Positions 1 through 8,432 of a stretch of DNA of 64,000 nt are shown in pieces. Position numbers and translations under genes: made by a program. The stretch spans positions 1 to 64,000 of the forward strand of contig JAQXUQ010000006.1 of NCBI GenBank assembly GCA_029224465.1, in the 5' to 3' direction. Positions within the stretch are counted from its first letter, which is position 1; each line of letters opens with the position of its first letter. The stretch comes from Bacillota bacterium. Lineage in GTDB: Bacteria; Bacillota; Clostridia; Lachnospirales; Lachnospiraceae. The notes under the pieces were generated by a model. It did no database searches. It saw nothing but the letters and a program-made list of their open reading frames with translations, and was not told the DNA's origin.

Positions 1-140
1 TCGGGTTAGTAGTTTCCCCGAATCCGGCTTCCTTCAGATTCCACCTCACGATGGACACCCTTGCCTTCAGCTATGTCCTTCCCACTACCGGGCGGACTCC
101 GGACTTGCACCGGTTAGAAAACGTGCGCCGCCGGGCGCAC
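1..140 (-). mobile_element. Group II intron, 5' end (truncated by window edge)
   Basis: Read on the minus strand, the element starts at 140 with GTGCGCCCGGC, matching the GUGCG 5' consensus of bacterial group II introns. It continues into a GGCGCAC hairpin, then TTTTCTAACCGGTGCAAG and a CCGG-GCAAGT-CCGG stem, and a long purine-rich stretch typical of domain I of clostridial group II introns. Only the first 140 nt lie in the window. The catalytic core, any reverse transcriptase/maturase ORF, domain V and the 3' splice site would lie to the left. The intron follows directly on the hairpin at 144-204, the position favoured by terminator-targeting (class C) introns. The class cannot be assigned from this part. 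Confidence 0.8.
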
Positions 141-143
141 ATG

Positions 144-204
144 AGAACCCCGGCAGGGATCTTCCGGAAGAAAGATCTTCCGAAAAGGTTCCTGCCGGGG
201 TTCT
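144..204 (-). terminator. Strong hairpin after the chromate transporter genes
   Basis: Positions 144-157 and 191-204 form a perfect 14-bp GC-rich stem (AGAACCCCGGCAGG and its complement) around a 33-nt loop that can fold further. It lies just downstream of the minus-strand transporter pair, where a terminator is expected. The run of T that would normally follow is absent; after three more bases the group II intron begins, so the intron may have interrupted the terminator tail. Confidence 0.65.
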
Positions 205-222
205 TACATGCGGACATTCTGT

Positions 223-804
223 TTAATGCACAAACTTCAGCGCGGTCTGCACGATCAGTTCCGCGGCGCCGCAGGCAACCATGACCTTAATCGGCCCGGC
301 CTTGCATTTGCGGAGGGCGATCAGTGCGGCTATAAAGTAAATCACGATCCTGATATTGATGTTACCCGGCGTAAGAGCGTATGTCCCGCCTGTAAATATA
401 GCAGGAAGGAGAATGTTCAGACCCGCAACAAAAATCAGGGCGACGACGGTCGGACGAAGGAAGCCCAGAATCCCCTGCATGAGCGTCAGGTTTCTGTACT
501 TGTTATAAAGATAGGCAAGGGCAGTGACAAAGATACAGGAGGGAAGAATGACACCGAGTGTCGCGAACACCGCGCCGGGAATTCCACCTACCAGATTGCC
601 GACAAAGCTTGCGGCGTTTACAGCGATCGGTCCGGGCGTCATCTGGGAGATTGTCACAAGGTCAGTAAAATCCTTGGTGGAGAGCCAGCCGTAACGGTCG
701 ATGACCTGCGCCTGTATTAACGGCATCGCGGCGTATCCGCCGCCGAACGAAAATGCGCCGATCTTTAAAAACGCGAAAAACAGTTCAATATAAGACGTCA
801 TCAT
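223..804 (-). CDS. Chromate transporter, second half-size subunit (ChrA domain)
   Basis: Half-length CHR-family membrane protein of 193 residues. The N-terminus carries the family signature F-x-K-I-G-A-F-S-F-G-G-G-Y, followed by hydrophobic segments and the MTPGPIAVNAASFVG motif. Known members act as split ChrA pairs that move chromate or related oxyanions across the membrane; the true substrate in an anaerobe is unclear. It starts 5 nt after the stop of the partner gene, and its ribosome binding site (GGAGAGGAAG) overlaps the partner's end, so the two are co-transcribed and probably form a heterodimer. Two ATG codons are adjacent at the start. A terminator-type hairpin follows. Confidence 0.85.
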   Translation of the reverse strand: MMTSYIELFFAFLKIGAFSFGGGYAAMPLIQAQVIDRYGWLSTKDFTDLVTISQMTPGPIAVNAASFVGNLVGGIPGAVFATLGVILPSCIFVTALAYLYNKYRNLTLMQGILGFLRPTVVALIFVAGLNILLPAIFTGGTYALTPGNINIRIVIYFIAALIALRKCKAGPIKVMVACGAAELIVQTALKFVH

Positions 805-809
805 ATGCG

Positions 810-1439
810 TTACTTCCTCTCCTTATCCGCGCCTGATCCCGCATTCTTTCCTTGCCGTTCGCGGAGGATCGTGATGACAGCGCCGAGCGCCGCGGTCATC
901 AGGATGATCCAGACAACGTTGACCTTCAGAAAATAATTCATAACAAAGGAAACAATCATAACTGCGATAAGCAGCACGTCTCTCGACTTGACGACACCGG
1001 CACCCATATCGAAGACAACCGAAATGATCACAGCGGCCACGCCCGCGTTCATGCCTTTGAGCATCGCCTGCACAACAAAGTTGGACTTGAACGCGTCATA
1101 GAAGAAGGATATGACGGTCAGAATAATAAACGGCGGCAGTATGGCGCCGATGACGGAGACAATAACGCCCGTGATGCCCGCAAGCTTGTATCCGACAACG
1201 ATCGCGCCGTTAACGGCAATCGCTCCGGGTGAAGACTGGGCGATCGCAACGAGATCGAGCATCTCTTCCTCATCAATCCAGTGCAGCTCATCGACGAATT
1301 TCTGCTTGAGCAGAGTTACGATGACATAGCCGCCTCCAAACGTGAAAGCGGACAGATAGAGTGTCGCGAAGAACAGCTTTTTGAGAACCACACTTTTCTT
1401 TTCGGAAAGCGGTTCCGCAGCCCGAGTTTGTTTTTCCAT
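810..1439 (-). CDS. Chromate transporter, first half-size subunit (ChrA domain)
   Basis: CHR-family half-transporter of 209 residues. A charged N-terminal extension of about 20 residues precedes the signature LYLSAFTFGGGYVIV, then SSPGAIAVNGAIVVGYKLAG and several membrane helices. It pairs with the downstream 193-residue subunit. The ATG is preceded by AAGGAGGG at good spacing. It is divergent from the LysR regulator at 1575 across a 135-bp AT-rich gap that holds two inverted repeats, so LysR control of this pair is likely (inference). LysR-chrA neighbourhoods are common in Clostridia. Confidence 0.85.
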   Translation of the reverse strand: MEKQTRAAEPLSEKKSVVLKKLFFATLYLSAFTFGGGYVIVTLLKQKFVDELHWIDEEEMLDLVAIAQSSPGAIAVNGAIVVGYKLAGITGVIVSVIGAILPPFIILTVISFFYDAFKSNFVVQAMLKGMNAGVAAVIISVVFDMGAGVVKSRDVLLIAVMIVSFVMNYFLKVNVVWIILMTAALGAVITILRERQGKNAGSGADKERK

Positions 1440-1497
1440 AGATGATTGACCCTCCTTTTACAAGACACCATTGTAAAGCAGGATATAAATATGTAAA

Positions 1498-1526
1498 ATA
1501 CTATTAAATTATGAATATAATAGTAT
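1498..1526. promoter_or_regulatory. Inverted repeat, candidate LysR-type operator
   Basis: ATACTATTA at 1498-1506 and TAATAGTAT at 1518-1526 form a perfect 9-bp inverted repeat separated by 11 nt. It lies in the AT-rich gap between the divergent transporter and LysR genes. The spacing is compatible with the dyads bound by LysR-type regulators, but binding is inferred only. Confidence 0.5.
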
Positions 1527-1540
1527 ATTTATTATAATTA

Positions 1541-1553
1541 TCCTAACTTAGGA
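1541..1553. promoter_or_regulatory. Short palindrome upstream of the LysR gene
   Basis: TCCTAA-C-TTAGGA is a perfect 6-1-6 palindrome 21 bp upstream of the LysR start codon. It could be a second half of the LysR regulatory region or an autoregulatory site. Short palindromes also occur by chance in AT-rich DNA. Confidence 0.35.
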
Positions 1554-1574
1554 AAAAGCAGGAATGGAACAGCT

Positions 1575-2462
1575 ATGACCATACGGAATATCCGGATTTT
1601 TCTTTCCGTCGTAAATCATCACAATAATATCTCCGAAGCGGCAAGATCCTTATATCTGAGTCAGCCGAGCGTAAGCGTCGCAATTCAGGAAATCGAGCGG
1701 GAATATCAGCTGCAGCTCTTTGAACGTCTCTCGAGGCGCCTGTATCTGACAGATGCCGGACAGGAATTTCTGGAATACGCGCAGAGGATCGCTTCGACCT
1801 TTGATGACATGGACCGGCAGCTGAAAGAAAAAAAGGAGCATGAAACGATCCGGATCGGCGCCAGCATAACGATCGGTTCCCGGAAGATGCCGGAATATGT
1901 GAAGCGTTTTCAAAGCTGCCATCCGCTGGCCGAAGTCTTTGTAAAGGTAGGCTTTTCCAGAGACCTTGAGAAGATGCTGCTCGTGAACGGGCTGGACCTT
2001 GCGCTTGTGGAAACGCCGGTTCACAATAAAGAGCTGGAAGCACAGAAGTATGCCGTGGATACACTGGATCTGATTATGCCGGCGGCGCAAGGATTTGAAA
2101 TGAATCTGGAAATGCCACTCGAAAGATTCCTGCAGGAAAACATACTTCTTCGGGAAAAAGGCAGCGGCGCGCGGGACATCTTTGACAGAGCGATGGAAGA
2201 ACACGGCGCGGGCCCGGTAGTTCCGCTCTGGGAAGCTACGAGTACAACCGCGCTCCTGAACGCGGTGCAGAGCGGGCTCGGCGTTACGGTTCTGCCGCGT
2301 CAGATGGCGGAAGATGCAGTAAGAGAAGGACGTGTGGTCAGAGGGAGTATCCGGAAAATCCGGATGGAACAGGCGTTTTTTATTGTATATCATCAGGATA
2401 AGATGCGGACGCCTCTGATGCAGGACTTTATGGATATCGTAAGAGGCGCGCAGCCCTTATGA
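1575..2462 (+). CDS. LysR-family transcriptional regulator
   Basis: Full-length LysR regulator of 295 residues. Residues 1-60 form the winged helix-turn-helix (ISEAARSLYLSQPSVSVAIQ), followed by the linker helix (LTDAGQEFLEYAQRI). From about residue 90 a periplasmic-binding-protein-like effector domain follows (IRIGASITIGSRKMPEYV). It is divergent from the chromate-transporter pair and 32 bp upstream of the sulfatase maturase gene. Orientation and the inverted repeats in the divergent promoter suggest that its target is the transporter pair. The effector cannot be told from sequence. Confidence 0.9.
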   Translation: MTIRNIRIFLSVVNHHNNISEAARSLYLSQPSVSVAIQEIEREYQLQLFERLSRRLYLTDAGQEFLEYAQRIASTFDDMDRQLKEKKEHETIRIGASITIGSRKMPEYVKRFQSCHPLAEVFVKVGFSRDLEKMLLVNGLDLALVETPVHNKELEAQKYAVDTLDLIMPAAQGFEMNLEMPLERFLQENILLREKGSGARDIFDRAMEEHGAGPVVPLWEATSTTALLNAVQSGLGVTVLPRQMAEDAVREGRVVRGSIRKIRMEQAFFIVYHQDKMRTPLMQDFMDIVRGAQPL

Positions 2463-2494
2463 AAACAAGATGACAAAAGGAACGGAGAGAGATA

Positions 2495-3634
2495 ATGGCT
2501 GCTTACAGTGTGCTGGTCAAGCCGGCGTCGGGGCTTTGCAACATGCATTGCGATTATTGTTTTTACTGTGACGAGCAGGCGAAAAGAAAGACGGCGTCCT
2601 ACGGGATGATGAATGAAGCCACGCTCAAGAATGTCATTAAACGCACGCTGATGCGTTCAGAAGGCTCATACTCGCTCGCGTTTCAGGGCGGCGAACCGAC
2701 GCTGCACGGTATTCCGTTTTTCAGGGAAGCGGTGAACATCTGCAGACACTATAATAAGAATCACTGCCGGCTGCAGTTCGCGTTCCAGACAAACGGCTAT
2801 GCGATCGATGAGGAGTGGGCTGCTTTTTTCCATGACAATCAGTTTCTCGTGGGTCTTTCCGTCGATGGAACAGGAGAACTGCATGACCGGCACCGGCATG
2901 GCGCGGACGGCGGAAGCTCTTTCACGCATGTGCTGCAGGCGGCAGCGCTGTTTGACCGCTACGGTGTTGACTATAATATCCTGACGGTTGTCCATAAGGA
3001 AACGGCGGCGCACATCGGAGAAATCTATGAATTTTATAAGAAAAAAGGTTGGCATTATCAGCAGTATATAACCTGTCTGGATCCTCTGGAGAGTGCGCTG
3101 CAGCAGGGAAGTAAGGATCAGCAACACAGTCCGTATTCCCTGACCGCGGAAGATTACGGGACGTTTCTCTGCAGGCTTTTTGATCTGTGGTACGCGGATT
3201 ATCTCGCCGGGAAACAGCCTTATATCCGGCAGTTTGAGAATTACATCGGAATTCTCATGGGAATCGAACCGGAGTCCTGCGACCAGAGAGGCGTATGTTC
3301 GAGGCAGCTTGTCGTCGAAGCAGACGGCTCCGTTTATCCCTGTGATTTTTACGCGCTTGACGAGTGGAAGCTTGGCAATTTCAATTCCGATCTGCTGCCC
3401 GAGATCGAACGAAGAAGAGATGCATCCGGATTCATACAAAAATCCCTGTATCTTGACGAAAAATGCATCTCCTGTGAGTATCTGCAGCTTTGCCGCTGCG
3501 GCTGCAGGCGGAGCCGGATCGTAACGGCGGAGCCTGCAATGCGGAATATTTACTGCGAAGGGTACCGGAAGTTTTTTGCTTACGCGAAAGAGCGGTTAAA
3601 ACGCTGTGCAGAGGATGCCGCGCGCCGGCAATGA
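2495..3634 (+). CDS. Anaerobic sulfatase-maturating enzyme (radical SAM/SPASM)
   Basis: Radical-SAM enzyme of 379 residues that converts the active-site Cys or Ser of sulfatases to formylglycine in anaerobes. The SAM-binding cluster motif Cx3Cx2C is present (C15, C19, C22, in GLCNMHCDYC), followed by the FQGGEPTLHG motif. The C-terminal third carries the cysteine-rich SPASM region for two auxiliary iron-sulfur clusters (CDQRGVCSRQ, YPCDFYALDEW, CISCEYLQLCRCGCRR). The length is typical. A good ribosome binding site precedes the ATG. It is followed by an AraC regulator and then a sulfatase with CVPSR, the expected substrate. Confidence 0.95.
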   Translation: MAAYSVLVKPASGLCNMHCDYCFYCDEQAKRKTASYGMMNEATLKNVIKRTLMRSEGSYSLAFQGGEPTLHGIPFFREAVNICRHYNKNHCRLQFAFQTNGYAIDEEWAAFFHDNQFLVGLSVDGTGELHDRHRHGADGGSSFTHVLQAAALFDRYGVDYNILTVVHKETAAHIGEIYEFYKKKGWHYQQYITCLDPLESALQQGSKDQQHSPYSLTAEDYGTFLCRLFDLWYADYLAGKQPYIRQFENYIGILMGIEPESCDQRGVCSRQLVVEADGSVYPCDFYALDEWKLGNFNSDLLPEIERRRDASGFIQKSLYLDEKCISCEYLQLCRCGCRRSRIVTAEPAMRNIYCEGYRKFFAYAKERLKRCAEDAARRQ

Positions 3635-3679
3635 TCCGGTGATACGGGAACTATGAAGTTTTCCGGAGGAGTACTTGCA

Positions 3680-4867
3680 ATGAACAGACAGGACTATATT
3701 ACCTATCTCAGGGATCTCTATGCGCTCGGCAGGCTCGATATGATTTTGTTCGATGCGCAAGGTCACCCGGTGTCGGATTTTATTAAAGTATCCAGACACT
3801 CGATGCTCCAGCTCCGGAGGAACCGTACGAGAAGAGATTTTGTTGAACAGCTGCAGCAGGAATTACAAAAGGGAAGCGTATCGCAAAGGCTGCAGGAGCC
3901 TTATCCGGAAGAAAACTATTATTATCAGGCAATACCGGTTCTGCTGACCGAAGGCATCCATTATCTGTGTATCGGTCCTTTTTATCTGCAGGAAAAGCTC
4001 GGCCAGATGGTGGAAGCCGATGTTCCCTGCTACATGACGCCTGATGTCTTCGCCTTGCAGGGACTTTTTCAAAGAGGCGCGCAGCCGCTGTTCAAGGAGC
4101 AGCCGGAGGATGCCGCATCTCCGGAAGATGAGCCGCAGGTTGGCATGAGACCCCGCGAAGAGGCAGAAATGATGACGTTCAAGCGCATGCAGCCGTCGTC
4201 TCAGATCCGCTACAACGCAATGCGGGAGAAAGCGATCCGGCAGGCGATCTCGGACGGAAACCTGTCTTATCTTCTGCAGACCAGCACTTTTGATTATATG
4301 ATGCCGGTGCATCTTTTGTCCGGCGAAGGGACGCTGGTGCGGGCGCGCCGGGGCATCGCGAGCGCGAACTCGGTTTACTGCCGCGCGGCGGAGGACGGCG
4401 GCGCATCCAGCGTTCTTGTCAGAAGTATCTGCGCGGATTACGCGCGCCGGATTGAAGAGGCACCTTCCACAGCGGAACTTCTGCGCCTGCGGGATGAGGC
4501 CGCGCTGACCTATTGCCGCAAAGTACGTGAGGCAAGTCAGAACAAATACAGTATTCATGTCAGACATTGCATTTCCTATCTGGATGCCAATCTGCTCGAA
4601 GACGTGACGTTGGAAGCCGCTGCAAAAGCATGCGGCGTATCCTACGGTTATCTGTCGAAGATGCTGAAGGCGGAATGCGGATGCAGTTTTTCCGTTCTTT
4701 TGCACAGAATACGGTGCAAAACAGCAACCTGCTGCCTCCTCAGCGGAAAGAGCATTACGGAAACGGCAGGAGCCAGCGGTTATAAAACAAACTCACAGTT
4801 CTGCCACGCGTTCAAAAAGCTCTATCACACTTCGCCGAAGGCCTGGCAGACAGAGCATCTGAACTGA
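3680..4867 (+). CDS. AraC-family transcriptional regulator
   Basis: Regulator of 395 residues. The C-terminal 100 residues hold the two helix-turn-helix AraC domain (VTLEAAAKACGVSYGYLSKM and SITETAGASGYKTNSQFCHA). The long N-terminal part (residues 1-170) resembles sensor domains found in gut-anaerobe AraC proteins (YLCIGPFYLQ) but I cannot name its ligand. The start at 3680 is chosen over an in-frame ATG at 3653 because GGAGGAG lies 9 nt before it and after the earlier ATG. Placed between maturase and sulfatase, it is the likely activator of the sulfatase/glycosidase genes. Confidence 0.88.
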   Translation: MNRQDYITYLRDLYALGRLDMILFDAQGHPVSDFIKVSRHSMLQLRRNRTRRDFVEQLQQELQKGSVSQRLQEPYPEENYYYQAIPVLLTEGIHYLCIGPFYLQEKLGQMVEADVPCYMTPDVFALQGLFQRGAQPLFKEQPEDAASPEDEPQVGMRPREEAEMMTFKRMQPSSQIRYNAMREKAIRQAISDGNLSYLLQTSTFDYMMPVHLLSGEGTLVRARRGIASANSVYCRAAEDGGASSVLVRSICADYARRIEEAPSTAELLRLRDEAALTYCRKVREASQNKYSIHVRHCISYLDANLLEDVTLEAAAKACGVSYGYLSKMLKAECGCSFSVLLHRIRCKTATCCLLSGKSITETAGASGYKTNSQFCHAFKKLYHTSPKAWQTEHLN

Positions 4868-4944
4868 TAAGGAATTTTTCGGATTCCAGTGCAGAATCAG
4901 GAGATGAAGAGCCAATTCAGACAATGATTTCCCGTGTTCTATTT

Positions 4945-4950
4945 TATAAT
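4945..4950 (+). promoter_or_regulatory. Candidate -10 box of the sulfatase operon
   Basis: TATAAT lies 47 nt before the sulfatase ATG. The hexamer 17 nt upstream (CAATGA) is a poor -35. A good -10 with a weak -35 is what an activator-dependent promoter looks like, consistent with the AraC gene just upstream (inference). Confidence 0.45.
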
Positions 4951-4997
4951 AGTTATATACAGCATACATACTACAGGAAGGAATTGTTGTCAGAACA

Positions 4998-6620
4998 ATG
5001 AATAAACGGCCGAATATCATTATTTTCAATCCGGACGAAATGCGCGCGGACGCGCTGGGGCATCTTGGAAATCCCGCAGCACATACACCGTTCCTTGACG
5101 GATTCGCGAAGTCGCAGGCAGTGTCTTTCGCAAACGCTTTCTGTCAGAATCCGGTCTGCGTGCCATCCAGATGCAGCTTTTCCACAGGACTCTATCCGCA
5201 TGTACGGGGACACAGGACGATGTCCTATCTTTTAAGAGAAGGCGAGTCGTCCATGTTCAGCGAACTCAAAGACGCGGGCTACTATGTCTGGATGAACGCG
5301 AGAAACGATCTCGTTGCTGCAGGGAAACCCGGTGCTCTTATGGAGCACGCAAGCGAAATTTATTATGGCGGCGATGCCGCACCGGCACCGGGACCGGAAA
5401 AGCCTGCAGCTCCCGCGGACGATTCTTTCCGCGCACATTACGGTGGAAAACTACTGCTTGATCAGGACGGCCGGAATTACAGCAGCGACGACGCAGACGT
5501 TGACGCGGCGATTGAAATGATCCGCAGAAAACCCGCGGATCAGCCCTTGTGCCTGTTCCTTGGCCTTATCTGCCCGCATCCGCCATATCAGGTGGAAGAG
5601 CCTTATTTCAGTATGATTGACAGGGGCCTGCTTCCGGAAAGAATCCTGCCGCAGGAGTGCAGCGGAAAATCCCGCATTGAAGAAGCAATCCGGCACAATC
5701 AGAAACTGGAAGGTTACAGTGAGGAGCAGTGGAAAGAGCTGCGCGCAGTCTATCTGGGAATGACAGCAAAAGTGGATGCGCAGTTTAAAAAACTCTGCGC
5801 TGCTTTGAAAGAAGCCGGAGAGTATGATAATTCCGCCATTTTTTTTCTCTCGGATCACGGCGACTTCACAGGAGACTACGGCATTTCGGAAAAGGCGCAG
5901 AACACATTCGAGGACTGCCTGACCAGGGTACCTCTTCTGATCAAGCCGCCGGCAGATTATCCGCTGGACCCGGGAATTACGAACTCGCTGACAGAACTCG
6001 TTGATTTCTATGCCACGGTCATGGAGTTCGCGGGTGTGATGCCGGACCATACACATTTCGGAAAACCGCTGCAGCCGGTCCTTTCCGACAGATCGAAAGA
6101 ACTGCGGCATTTTGTGACCTGCGAAGGCGGAAGAATGCCGGATGAAACGCACTGCGATGAATTTCATGCAGCGGGTCCCCGGGGGACATCGCCCTACAGT
6201 CCTTATTATCCGCGGCATCTGGCACAGACAGATGCCGACGCGCATGCCAAAGGGTACATGCTGCGTACCAGACAATACAAGCTGGTGTCCCGCGTCAATG
6301 GAAAGGATGAATTCTATGATCTTTTAAAGGACCCGGGAGAGAGAAACAACTGTGCCGGCGATCCGGAATACGCGGATATTATAAAGGATTTGCAGCATGA
6401 GCAGCTTCTTTGGCTCATGCGGACCGCGGATATTGTGCCATTTGATTATGACCGGCGATTCTCAAAGGAAATGATCTGGGCGAAGGTGAAGAATCTGGTG
6501 CCGCCGGAACATGAGGACGAAATCCGGAAGGAAATTGATGACGGCGTGCCGATGTTTTCACTGATTATGTCGTGTCGTTCGCGTTTTGGAGGAAAGAATG
6601 CAACCGGCGCGGAGACCTGA
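4998..6620 (+). CDS. Sulfatase, Cys-type formylglycine-dependent
   Basis: Alkaline-phosphatase-superfamily sulfatase of 540 residues that hydrolyses sulfate esters. The active-site motif C-V-P-S-R at residues 54-58 is the Cx(P)SxR signature, in which Cys54 becomes formylglycine through the maturase encoded at 2495. N-terminal metal ligands fall in FNPDEMRAD and a second metal site is in FFLSDHGDFTGDYG. No signal peptide is visible, so the enzyme looks cytoplasmic and would act on imported sulfated saccharides. It is followed 26 nt later by a GH3 glycosidase. The natural substrate (mucin or glycosaminoglycan fragment) is inferred only. Confidence 0.93.
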   Translation: MNKRPNIIIFNPDEMRADALGHLGNPAAHTPFLDGFAKSQAVSFANAFCQNPVCVPSRCSFSTGLYPHVRGHRTMSYLLREGESSMFSELKDAGYYVWMNARNDLVAAGKPGALMEHASEIYYGGDAAPAPGPEKPAAPADDSFRAHYGGKLLLDQDGRNYSSDDADVDAAIEMIRRKPADQPLCLFLGLICPHPPYQVEEPYFSMIDRGLLPERILPQECSGKSRIEEAIRHNQKLEGYSEEQWKELRAVYLGMTAKVDAQFKKLCAALKEAGEYDNSAIFFLSDHGDFTGDYGISEKAQNTFEDCLTRVPLLIKPPADYPLDPGITNSLTELVDFYATVMEFAGVMPDHTHFGKPLQPVLSDRSKELRHFVTCEGGRMPDETHCDEFHAAGPRGTSPYSPYYPRHLAQTDADAHAKGYMLRTRQYKLVSRVNGKDEFYDLLKDPGERNNCAGDPEYADIIKDLQHEQLLWLMRTADIVPFDYDRRFSKEMIWAKVKNLVPPEHEDEIRKEIDDGVPMFSLIMSCRSRFGGKNATGAET

Positions 6621-6646
6621 AAAACGGAAAAGAATGGGAGAAAAAC

Positions 6647-8371
6647 ATGGTAGATCTGAAGAAAAGACCTTTTTATCTGAATGACAAACAGGTGCGGTGG
6701 GTAGAGAATACCATTGCGTCTATGAGTGAAGATGAAAAGATCGGACAGCTTTTCATCAATCTGACGCTGCGGCGGGATCCTGCCTCGCTTGAAAAAATCG
6801 TGAATCAATACCATGTCGGCGGAATTCGCTGGCAGGGAGGCAGCGCACAGGAAGTATGGGAACAGAATCATACGCTGCAGCAGCTGAGCAAGGTACCGCT
6901 TCTGATTGCCGCAAACTGTGAAGCAGGCGGAAACGGACTAGCAGGCGGAGGAACCATGGTGGCGACCGGAGCTGCGTGCGGCGCTTCGAAGAAACTTGAA
7001 ACCACCAGAGACATGGCACGGGTCGGCGCACAGGAGGCAGGGAGCATCGGCTGCAACTGGACCTTCGCCCCGGTCTGTGACGTTCTCATGAACTGGCGCA
7101 ATACCATTGTCAATACGAGAGCATTCGGAGATAATAAAGATGAAGTCGCTGCGCGTGCTGTTGCGTACATGGACGAAATGCACAGAAACGGCATCGCCTG
7201 TGCGGCCAAGCATTTCCCCGGAGACGGCACAGAGGAGCGGGATCAGCATCTTGTCATGGGCTGCAACGACCTGTCCTGCGACGAATGGGACAATACCTTC
7301 GGCAAGGTCTATAAAACGCTGATTGAACATGATCTGGACAGCATCATGGCGGGACATATCTGCCAGCCTGCCTATGAACGCAGATTTTCACCTTCCTTAA
7401 CGGACGCGGAAATAAAGCCGGCAACAACTTCGAAGGAACTGCTGCAGGGACTTCTGCGGGGGCAGCTTGGTTTCAACGGCTTGATCGTAACCGACGCGAC
7501 GCATATGGCCGGCTGGAATGACGCGGGTGCGCGGGAAGATATCCTTCCGCAGGCGATTGCGGCAGGCTGTGATATGATCCTGTTTTTCAACGATCCACTG
7601 GAAGATATCGAATTCGTCCGCAGAGGACTCTGCAAGGGAATCATAACGCAGGAGCGGCTGCAGGACGCACTGCTGCGGATTCTTGGCCTCAAGGCGAAGC
7701 TCGGCCTGGATCATCTTGTTTTCCCGCCCCGCGAAGGTATTTCCTGTATCGGATGCGCTGAGCATCACGAAAAAGCGGCAAAAGCGGCGGATGAGAGCAT
7801 TACGCTTGTAAAGGACACGCAGCAGCTGCTTCCGGTGCGGCCGGAGGAAAAGAAGCGGGTGCTTCTGTACTATCTGCAGAGCGCGCCGAAGAGCCTTGCA
7901 GACGGGACAGATCCGGCGAAAAAGATGGTAATCGAAGAGCTGGAAAAAGCCGGCTTTTCGGTGACTGCGCCGGAGGATTACTACGAAATGGAGATGAAAG
8001 AGCAGTCGGTATTCCATCGTTTCAAGGTTATGAATACGCCGAAGATTTCCGATTTCCGGCAGTCGTATGACTGGGTTCTTGTAGTATCGAACATGCAGGG
8101 ATATGCGCAGACAAATAACGTGCGGATTACATATTCTGCGGGCCATTCCTTCGAGATTCCGTGGTATGAGCACGAACTGCCGACAGTGGCTGTTTCCCTG
8201 TCCTATACGAACCATTTGTTTGACCTTCCGATGATGAAAACATTCATCAACGCATATTGCCCGACCAGAGAATATATCCATGCTCTGGTGGAAAAGATAA
8301 CCGGAAAGAGTGGCTTCAAAGGAAGAGCCAATGATCTTGTCTGGTGCGGCCGCTGGGATACGCAAAGATAA
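6647..8371 (+). CDS. Glycoside hydrolase family 3 (NagZ-like)
   Basis: GH3 enzyme of 574 residues. The N-terminal TIM-barrel includes AKHFPGDGTEERDQH from residue 187, the counterpart of the NagZ catalytic loop KHFPGHGxxxxDSH, and GLIVTDATHMAG with the expected nucleophile Asp near residue 283. The part after about residue 390 is a second, less conserved alpha/beta domain (ITLVKDTQQLLPV). NagZ-like GH3 enzymes remove beta-N-acetylhexosaminyl groups, which fits a desulfation cluster. The start at 6647 is chosen for its GGGAG site; an earlier in-frame start at 6572 would overlap the sulfatase. No signal peptide is seen. Confidence 0.9.
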   Translation: MVDLKKRPFYLNDKQVRWVENTIASMSEDEKIGQLFINLTLRRDPASLEKIVNQYHVGGIRWQGGSAQEVWEQNHTLQQLSKVPLLIAANCEAGGNGLAGGGTMVATGAACGASKKLETTRDMARVGAQEAGSIGCNWTFAPVCDVLMNWRNTIVNTRAFGDNKDEVAARAVAYMDEMHRNGIACAAKHFPGDGTEERDQHLVMGCNDLSCDEWDNTFGKVYKTLIEHDLDSIMAGHICQPAYERRFSPSLTDAEIKPATTSKELLQGLLRGQLGFNGLIVTDATHMAGWNDAGAREDILPQAIAAGCDMILFFNDPLEDIEFVRRGLCKGIITQERLQDALLRILGLKAKLGLDHLVFPPREGISCIGCAEHHEKAAKAADESITLVKDTQQLLPVRPEEKKRVLLYYLQSAPKSLADGTDPAKKMVIEELEKAGFSVTAPEDYYEMEMKEQSVFHRFKVMNTPKISDFRQSYDWVLVVSNMQGYAQTNNVRITYSAGHSFEIPWYEHELPTVAVSLSYTNHLFDLPMMKTFINAYCPTREYIHALVEKITGKSGFKGRANDLVWCGRWDTQR

Positions 8372-8432
8372 ACACCGCGCGGACCGTTACCGCGGATTAT
8401 TAATTTGGAACATGACCGAGGGAATCATAACA

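Noticed and set aside
223-804. The two chromate-transporter ORFs as one frameshifted gene
   Set aside because: Each half has its own start, ribosome binding site and complete family domain; split pairs are normal in this family.
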